64,000 nucleotides of DNA, taken from positions 124,001-188,000 of the forward strand of contig SWDT01000101.1 of the NCBI GenBank assembly GCA_009193035.1, written 5' to 3'. This DNA is from Halicephalobus mephisto. Taxonomy: Eukaryota; Nematoda; Chromadorea; Rhabditida; Panagrolaimidae. Below the pieces are notes generated by a model, which saw only the letters and a list, made by a program, of their open reading frames with translations, did not search any database and was not told the DNA's origin. Position numbers and translations under genes: made by a program. Of this stretch, positions 56,619-64,000 are shown piece by piece; within the stretch, counting starts at the first letter, position 1; every line of letters starts with the position of its first letter.

Positions 56619-57980
56619 ATGAGTTTGGACGACGAACTGGCTTTGTAAGTTGCTTATATTGTAAAATAATGTGTATTTATTTCTTTACAGGTTTGAGCAG
56701 GAAATTGCGCAACTCGAGTCCGTGGTCGAAGACTCGACTCAAAGTAAGTCTTCATATATCGAATTTTTTAAATAGTTACTAAAACATGATTTTTCAGCTT
56801 CTGTGATCAAGAACGAAGACACCTTCGTGGTTGTAGATACTCCCAAGGATTCAAAAGAGATCGGCGCGAAGTCCGGGACTCATCTGGTTCCGACTCAAGT
56901 GAAGCAAAAGTACGAATCCTCGGCTGTGATTAGTGAAGCTCCGGCTCTGTATAGTAATACTAAAACGACGAAAGCTGGATCATCTAAAGCCGCGACTAGT
57001 GTCACTTTGGAGAAGCCCCCGGAACCCCCACAAGTACCCCTATTGCAGGTTTGTCAACCGATTTTTGGATTTCATAATGTGTCTTTTCAGCCCCTTCCTG
57101 CTGATGTTGAACTTGTGGCAGCCAAAAGAACAAATGCAACAGCTTATGAAAACAGTTATATCGGACAAGTTCTGCGAGGAGAGAAAAAAATGAAACGATT
57201 TGTCCGGATTGCTGGTGGTCAAAAATGGGAAGATCCAAGTCTGGCCGAATGGGATCCAAACGACTTCCGAATTTTCTGCGGTGATTTGGGAAATGAAGTG
57301 TCTGATGAATTGCTGGCTAAAGCCTTCCGAAAATATCCCAGTTTCCAGAAAGCCAAAGTAGTCCGCGACGGTCGTACGAACAAATCCAAGGGCTACGGAT
57401 TCGTTTCTTTCAGATGCCAGGATGTAAGTTTGTTGTTTTTCATGTCTATAAGCAAAACGACCTGTTTTCGATTGGGCATTTTCGGTCTTAATTATGATCT
57501 TTTGGATATTAATACTTTCATATATGGATTTTAATTTCCGAAGGTGAATAGGACTCTGATCCCAATCCAGAAGTTCCCAGATTCATCTAAGAAGATAGAC
57601 ATTCAAAATATTGGTTACAAAATGATTAAAAACAAAATTGCAAGCTAGTTTAGTTTCTGAAACTTCTAGAAATTCATGTCGAAACTATTTCTAATTTTTA
57701 CAATAGAATTAGAATCTTCCAAAATCTAGTGAAAACTTCTGGAATTATTGAAAATGAATAATTCTAGTAATTTCTGAAAGTTTACATCAGAATGATCTTT
57801 CAACCTGTTTTTATTTTTCACAAATGTGATTTTCAGGATTTCGTACGAGCTTGTCGAGAAATGGATGGAAAATACGTGGGAAATAGACCGATTAAACTGA
57901 GAAAAAGTAATTGGAAGGATCGTAGTATTGAACTTGTGAAAAAGAAGCAAAAACAAAAGCAGAAACTCGGCCTTATTTGA
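56619..57980 (+). CDS. rbm-42: RNA-binding protein 42 (RBM42) homologue
   Basis: RBM42 is a single-RRM protein associated with mRNPs and splicing. The exons are 56619-56644, 56691-56743, 56798-57048, 57091-57423 and 57837-57980, giving 268 aa, all in frame. The short first exons encode MSLDDELALFEQEIAQLESV, matching the LFEQE motif at the start of human RBM42. Residues 25-100 are disordered. A conserved block RFVRIAGGQKWEDPSLAEWD precedes the RRM (about 160-240), which has RNP2 FRIFCGDLG and RNP1 SKGYGFVSF. The C-terminus GNRPIKLRKSNWKDRSIELV and a Lys/Gln tail ending LGLI are the RBM42 signature. The protein is shorter than the vertebrate one mainly because the Pro-rich middle is reduced. 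Confidence 0.94.
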
Positions 57981-59154
57981 TCTCTTTCTGGATTTGGACA
58001 AACAAAAGTTAATCATTTCAATCTGGACATTTTTTTGATCGTAAAAAGAATAAAATATTGAAAAACGATTTTTTGCTAGTAATTTTCAAATGACTTGTGA
58101 AATTCAATTTTTTAAAAACATGAAAATTCTAAAAATTTCTATCGAGACAATTTTGTACCAAAAATTATTTTCAATAATAATAGTGATTTCTGAATTTTCC
58201 AGAATCCAATAAAACTTTCTAAAATCATTTGAAATTAAGAATTTTTTAAAATTCCAACAAATTTTAACAATTTCTGTTGAGATTACTTTGTATTAAAACT
58301 TATTTTTATGATATTACTGTAATGATCCATCTTCGTTGGTGGTCTTCTCAACGTTTTGTAATATTAATTTCTGAAATTTCTAAACCCAATTTAAACTGTC
58401 TTAACAAAATTCATTTTGATTCTTGTTTCTACTTCTCCACTCCAGTTACTCCTCCGGCAATCAAGGCATACGGTACCTATATCGTCGACAAACATGTTTT
58501 TTCCCTAAATAATCCAAATTTACATTTGAAAATTTTCAATACTGTTTAAAAACATTTTATCCAGGGTCCTAAATTGAGATAAACCGAGATAACTAATGCA
58601 ACATATTCACCGTCAATTTAACGACCATTAATGTTTGGTCACTAAAATACACCTGGAAAAAGTGAACAAAATCGGCTGTACGGTAATTACTTCCTTGGGG
58701 CATTTACTGATTCAAGTTTAGATTTTTTTAAAATTAATTCCGATATTTTAGGTCAATTCAGATACAAAAATTAACTTTAAAAATGAGATCAATTTCACGA
58801 AATCGAAGGAATAAATATCATACGGTATTTTTGTCTTTTTAAAATTAGTTTTTTTTAGTTAATCGAAATTTGAAATAATAAAAAACCAAAAAAAAACTAA
58901 TTTAAAAATAAAAAATAATAATTGTCCATTTTCGAACTAGTTTTAAAATTTTTTAAAACTTAATTTTTTAGGTACTTGATTACTGTTTTGAATTAATCTA
59001 AATACCAAAAAAACCAACTTTTTGAAATAAGGAAATCAAATACCCTAAGGAAAAAACTACCGTATAACCAATAAAAATCAAAAAAAACGTGCACTGAGAA
59101 CTCAATATGAAAGACAAACTTCAAAAGAGGCAGGATTCCTAAAACACCAAATAA
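57981..59154. other. convergent intergenic, AT-rich, no gene seen
   Basis: 3' UTRs of rbm-42 (plus; 'aataaa' near 58050) and of the minus-strand hydroxylase meet here. The middle consists of 'ttctgaaatttc' words and A/T runs; no ORF with convincing codon use. Confidence 0.5.
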
Positions 59155-61388
59155 TCACTGCTTAGCTTCATCCGGGAGATCAGCATTATCAGCTTTTCCT
59201 GCTTGATCCACATCTGAATCTTTATTGTTGAAATATTCATCATTTTCAGATTCATCTGTTCTAGGTTCAGTACCGTAATTTTCACTATCATCATCATATT
59301 CATCATCATTTTCATCACTTGATTCAGTTTCCGAATCACCACTTGAATTAGAATAATACGAACAATTCAATATATAGTACGAATTTTTTCCTGATTTTGA
59401 ATTTAAATATTTTGTAAAATTCAATACTTCTGGTTCACGAAAAACAAATGCTGCACCATTTGATACAGGATCTACTCTTAAAATTTCATTTGGATCATTT
59501 GCTGCAATATAGCTCAAATACCCTCCGGCATCCTTGTTCCATTCTGAATTATCCATAAAAAATAATAATAAATCAAAACAAAAACCATTATTTAGAGCAT
59601 CTGCTGCCATTTGATCGTCACATAACGAGTAACATCCTTGAGTCATTTTGTTTATAAAACTTATAATTTTGACTTCTTTTTTTTCTCCTTCTGTTTTTTG
59701 TTTTTTTTCTGGTGGTTCTGAATCAAATTTCTGTACCAATTTAAGATCAAAAAGATGAAGACCAGTCCATTGCGTAATGAGGAGAGTCATTGCTTCCGAT
59801 CTCATAAGATTTAATAAATCCCTGATTGCAGATTTCTGTGGCAGTTTAGATTCATCCAATCTCTCGACAAAACGGATATTCGGAGGACCTGTGGAAATAT
59901 ATTCTGCGGATTTCAATTCCTTCAATGCTTCGGCGTATTTTTCTGCTGTCAGGAAATTACATAGAGCAAGTTCTGATTTTGATGCAAAAAGTTTTTTGAT
60001 AGCTTTCTGTTCAGAAGAAGCGATGTAAATAGGGTTAATCCAGGCTCTGACATCTTCATACTAAAAATTGATATATAAAAATCAGAAAATTTAAAACAAG
60101 TTTTCCAAAATCGTCTTGACAGAAATTTTTAAATCAGTTTGAAACTTGAAAATATTCAATTTAAAAAAATTATGGAAATTTGCATGAAATTTCTGAAAAT
60201 ATTAAATTCGTACTGAATGTAATGTTATTAAAAAAAGTAGATTTTTCTGAAATTGTCTCGATAGGAAATTTTAGGGTTTTCTGGAAACCAAGAGGTTCTG
60301 ATTTAGGTTTATTTTGTAATTTTAAATAATTTCGGAATTAATTTCTCAGAAATGTATTCTGTCTAAGCAGATCTTGGAAATTCAAAATTAGGATAGAGAG
60401 TACAAAATTTCTGCTCACTTTTGAGTCGATAGTTAACACAATTGTTGGGTTTTTGAACTTGAATTAATTCAAAATCGATTTAAAAGCTCGAAAATCGACA
60501 GTTATATATGAAAATCCTGATAGATATTCAGAAAATTATGATTAACCCCAAAGTCACATTCGAAAACGAATTGTTTTTTGAATGAAATAAAAAAAATAAA
60601 ATTAAAAAACCCACGTCAATGTTCAAGGAGGGTGTGATTTTGTCCAACTCGGGTTCTGGAGGCAGGGCTCTGCTGTTGCCGATGTCGTTGATGTGAAACC
60701 ATCCATTCAAGGATAACCTCTTCTTCCCTGGGGCGACGACTTCTTCGACACAATGCCATGAAGTGTGGCCAGTTTCGTGATTAATGTCGAAAAAAAGAAA
60801 ATTGTTCCATTTTGGCACGATTTTTTTGGAGACGTCCGTAGGGTAATGTTTGTCGTCCGCGTTGAAGAGCACCAACTGTCCGCCCCAGTCTTCTTGCCAT
60901 TCTGGAGTCAAGTAAAGTATAAAAGCGAATTTTCTTTCTTCCATCCGATCGTCATGGGGCAGGAGCACGTCGCACTCTTCGTAACAGCTCCCGGCAACGT
61001 CGACTCTTTCGTTCAACTCCACTCCGGTCAACTTCATCATGAATTCCCTTCCTTTCGTCGTGAGGAACCTTCTGAATTCCTTCAAACCAGGAAACACAGT
61101 AGCATCAAAGTTGATCAATTCCGTCGTCCGTTTCATCGAGTACAAATCCGTCGCTTTCGTGGTCCATCTGGCTCTTTCGAGTTCATCTCGTAGACAATCC
61201 AAAGCCCTGGAATTTGTCAAAAAATTTTCCAATGATATATGAGGAAAAGGTTTGGAATCGGTCGTCGTTCCGGCGAGAGTGGCTCGAACTTGTTCGATAA
61301 ATTCTGGTTTCAGGAAATCCGGGTTGATTTCAAACAAAGAACCGTAATCAACTGGATCAGCAGCATCCCCAGCTCCAGATGCTGCCAT
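59155..61388 (-). CDS. OGFOD1-like prolyl 3-hydroxylase (2-oxoglutarate/Fe(II) oxygenase)
   Basis: OGFOD1/Tpa1 enzymes hydroxylate a proline of ribosomal protein uS12 and affect translation termination and stress responses. The exons are 61388-60615 (258 codons) and 60060-59155, phase 0, 559 aa, close to the human length. The acceptor 'ttttag' lies 3 nt before the ATG. The N-terminal dioxygenase domain has LPHDDRMEERKFAFILYLTP with the HxD iron ligands, EDWGGQLVLF, the distal His in TGHTSWHCVEEV and the 2-oxoglutarate Arg in KKRLSLNGWFH. Exon 2 starts YEDVRAWINPIY and holds the degenerate second domain, which lacks iron ligands as in the family. A long Asp/Glu/Ser tail begins at DSETESSDENDDEYDDD. 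Confidence 0.93.
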
Positions 61389-62225
61389 TACCTAAAAATA
61401 TGTCAATTTTTATATAAAAAATAAAGAGAAAAATTAAAAAGCACGATGCGACTCATTGAAACATTGGATCAAACAGACAAAAGAAAGACGATTTTCGTTC
61501 TTCGCAAAACGCCAAAGGTCGAAATTCAAAGTTTTCAATCTTCTTTATTTTAATTTTTCTTTAATAACATCCTTACTTTTACACTTTCATATATCAATTC
61601 CCATACAAATACAATCAGTTCCACCCAAACTACAATACTATAATCGAATTTTTAGAGATTTCAATATTTTAATAATGACACGGTTATTTTCACATTTTCA
61701 TATACGAATTCCTATGTAAATATAGTAAATTTGATAAAAGACACAATGTCACAGAAAAGAAGAAACATTAAATATAAAAAAAAATAATTTTTATTTTCCA
61801 CAAAAAATTAATAATTTTTAATTTTTAATATTTTTACATATATTTTTACACTTTCATATATCAATTTTCTAAATATAACAATTTGTCTTTAAATCGCTGT
61901 GTTATAATCGAATTTCGGACTAGTTTCACTTTTAAATTAAGAAAATTTAATTTATTTTCGAATTTTTGATGAATTGTTTTCGTTTTCGATTCGATTGAGA
62001 AGGAATCTCTCCCATTTGCTTTAGTTGGTCCGTAAAATGTTGAGAAAATTTTCGGGAAGGAATTTTGAGCTTCTTCAATTTACCGAAAGCGGTCGTTTCA
62101 TTTTTTCAATTCTTTTCTCCGTGTCCATTTTTCCATTTCTAACTCGACAAGTTGGGCCGAAGAAAGTTCTCTGAAATGCGGCATTTCGAACAAGAATATC
62201 CTAAAATGGACAAATATTAATAAAT
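61389..62225. other. divergent promoter region, OGFOD1-like gene and nmr-1
   Basis: The left part carries near-repeats of 'cactttcatatatcaatt' at 61583, 61694 and 61850, spaced by A/T runs. The right part (61980-62200) has more GC and likely holds the receptor gene 5' end. No ORF supported. Confidence 0.5.
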
Positions 62226-63898
62226 ATGGATTGGAGGTTTTTTTTGATTTTCTGGATCGGAATTGTTTTCGGACAAGATGACGTCATAAAACACAAATTT
62301 GCCGTTGTTTTGAATTTCCCGAACGAGGAGTTCGAAGATGTCCAAAATGAAGTCCAGGTAAGATATCAAGTTGGAGAAAAATAAAAATTTGGATTTTCAG
62401 ACAACTATAAATTCAGTAATAAAACCGAGGAAATTTCACAATCAGGATCCCGGGACGAAAATAGAGTTAATCCCGCAGATCATCAGTTTGAACACTTCAG
62501 ACGACGATTCAAGGTGAGGTTAATCATATTCCTGCAAAAGTTAGAATTGTCCAAAATTACCACGGGAAAAAATTTCAGACAGTTTTAGAAACTTCCAGAA
62601 TTGCTATTTTCAGATGGTTCTAGAAGTTTTCATTAAATTCTGAAGGATTATAGATTTCTATAAGATTTCTGAAGATTCTAGAAGTTTCTATCAGATTCTG
62701 GAGGATGTTAGGAATTTTTATAAGATTTCATAAAATTCTAGAAGTTTCTATTAAATTCGAGAAGATTCTAGAAGCTTCTATCAGATTCTGGATAATGTTA
62801 GAACTTTTTATAAAATTTCTGAAAATTCTATCATATCCTAAAATTTTCATTGAATTTCTGAAAATTCTAGAACTTTTTATAAAATTACAGTAACTTGACG
62901 AAAATTAAAAATCACTACAAAATAATCTCAACATAGAATTTTGGAAATTTTTAAAAACTAAAATAATTTACATTTTTTAATAAAAAATAAATATTTTTTG
63001 CAAAATTTGATTTATATAAAATTACAGAGAAATCAACAGACTCGAAATAACTCGAAAAATCGTCTGTAAACAACTCTTGAACGAATCCATCGCCGTGGTC
63101 ATCGTGCAGCATTCCTCCATCACCCGAGGCAGTATCCGGGCCGCTTACTCCGTAGCTGCTTATGCCCTGGGGTTCTACAGGGTACCCACCATAGGGGTCA
63201 TGATTCAAGACGCTGAATTTTCTCAAAAAGTTTGTTTTTTTTTAAATTAAAAAAATCAAAAAATTTAAATATTTTTAGAAAATTAAAAAAATTAAAACAT
63301 TAAAGAATTTTAAAAATTTATAAATAAAAAAATTAAAGAACTTTAAAAATTTCGAAAATTTATGAATTTAAAAAATTAAAGAAATTACAAAAATTTAAAA
63401 ATTATAGAAATTAAGAAATTTAAAAAATTTTTAAAATTAAGAAAATTTAAAAAATTAAAGAACTAAAAATTTTGAAAATTTATAAATTTAAAAAATTAAG
63501 AAAATTTTAAAAATTAAGAAAATTTAAAAAATTAAAGAACTTTAAAAATTTTGAAAATTTATGAATTTAAAAAATTAAGAAATTTTGAAAATTTATAAAT
63601 ATTGTTTAATTGTTCAGAATCTGTATCCGACATTTCTTCGAACATCGCCTCCGTTCAGTAACGAAGCTATCGTGATTTTGAAGTTACTAAATAAACTAAA
63701 ATATCGACAGGTGGTTGTGATTACTGTAGAAGGCGATGTGAACGGTCAGGAATTCACAACGGTTTTCGAAGACAACCGAATCGACCACGATGTCCATGTC
63801 CAGAAGTACATCGAACTGAATATTGACTCTTCATTGCCCGAGGCTATGAGTAATGAATTCGAGGACGTCACTTCCAATTCCATCGTTCTTTGTTCAAA
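62226..63898 (+). CDS. nmr-1: NMDA-type ionotropic glutamate receptor, N-terminal part (partial)
   Basis: This is the 5' part of a glutamate-gated channel subunit of GluN1 type, a postsynaptic membrane protein. The exons are 62226-62357, 62401-62513, 63028-63229 and 63618-63898; the gene continues past the window. Exon 1 (44 codons) starts with a signal peptide, MDWRFFLIFWIGIVFGQ, and then KHKFAVVLNFPNEEF begins the amino-terminal domain. Later exons encode KQLLNESIAVVIVQHSS, YALGFYRVPTIGVMIQDAEF and NLYPTFLRTSPPFSNEAIVI, which align with the GluN1 stretches around GFYRIPVLGL and FLRTVPPYS. The ligand-binding and channel domains lie beyond the end. GluN1 (nmr-1) fits better than GluN2. Introns 2 and 3 are filled with short A/T tandem repeats. 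Confidence 0.8.
62570..62900. repeat. intronic repeat, about 55-bp 'ttctagaagtttctat' units
   Basis: Intron 2 of the glutamate receptor gene has about five units of 'gattctagaagtttctatca' plus 'gattctggaggatgttag'. Intron 3 (63240-63600) is a second array of 'aaaaattaaagaactttaaa'. Confidence 0.75.
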
Positions 63899-64000
63899 GT
63901 CAGTTGGTTTATATATTTCATTATTTCTAATTATTTCAATTTTTGAAAGAATTTAGGATTTTGTAGAATCATTACGGAAGGTTTTGGGGAATTCTGGAAC

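Overview
The window looks like nuclear DNA of a free-living rhabditid nematode, Caenorhabditis-like. Genes are split by introns with GTRAGT donors and (T)TTTCAG acceptors. Many start codons sit just downstream of an acceptor with no upstream exon, which is the mark of spliced-leader trans-splicing. Recognisable orthologues include cct-3, epg-5, vig-1, an RBM42 gene, an OGFOD1 gene and an NMDA receptor gene, and there is a cluster of nematode-type serpentine chemoreceptors. I cannot name the species.

Layout. 0-1.2 kb: 3' part of an RCC1-repeat gene (minus). 2.7-4.4 kb: unrecognised basic protein with a coiled-coil tail. 4.6-5.1 kb: tandem array with stem-loops. 5.3-7.0 kb: unorthodox aquaporin with a possibly duplicated last exon. 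7.0-7.6 kb: dispersed tandem repeat. 7.7-8.6 kb: low-complexity protein with repeated YF motifs. 9.3-11.0 kb: cct-3. 11.9-21.7 kb: very long, AT-rich epg-5 gene. 22.4-24.2 and 26.9-28.8 kb: two unrecognised paralogues with identical intron phases, separated by repeats and a TG...CA-bounded element. 29.4-30.0 kb: J-domain protein (minus). 30.7-35.6 kb: threonine/serine ammonia-lyase whose introns hold a second TG...CA element with a tRNA-like segment and two long hairpins. 37.4-38.5 kb: vig-1.

38.9-54.2 kb is a chemoreceptor island. It holds five apparently intact two-exon 7TM receptors (one plus, four minus), one decayed copy, a dead mariner transposon with intact ends, and copies of a dispersed non-coding element. 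Near-identical tracts between receptors point to recent duplication or gene conversion. 55.3-55.9 kb is an AT-rich satellite of about 91 bp, followed by two exon-like segments that run into a mariner-like terminal repeat. 56.6-58.0 kb is rbm-42, 59.2-61.4 kb the OGFOD1-like hydroxylase (minus), and 62.2 kb to the end the 5' part of an NMDA receptor gene.

Housekeeping roles dominate outside the receptor island: protein folding (cct-3, J protein), autophagosome-lysosome tethering (epg-5), mRNA and ribosome binding (vig-1, rbm-42), ribosomal-protein hydroxylation (OGFOD1-like) and amino-acid catabolism. No operon is clearly supported. The most unusual material is the YF-repeat protein, the intronic hairpins, the aquaporin tail duplication, repeats shared between epg-5 introns, and mosaic sequence sharing among receptors. 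All exon models are read by eye and unsupported by transcripts.
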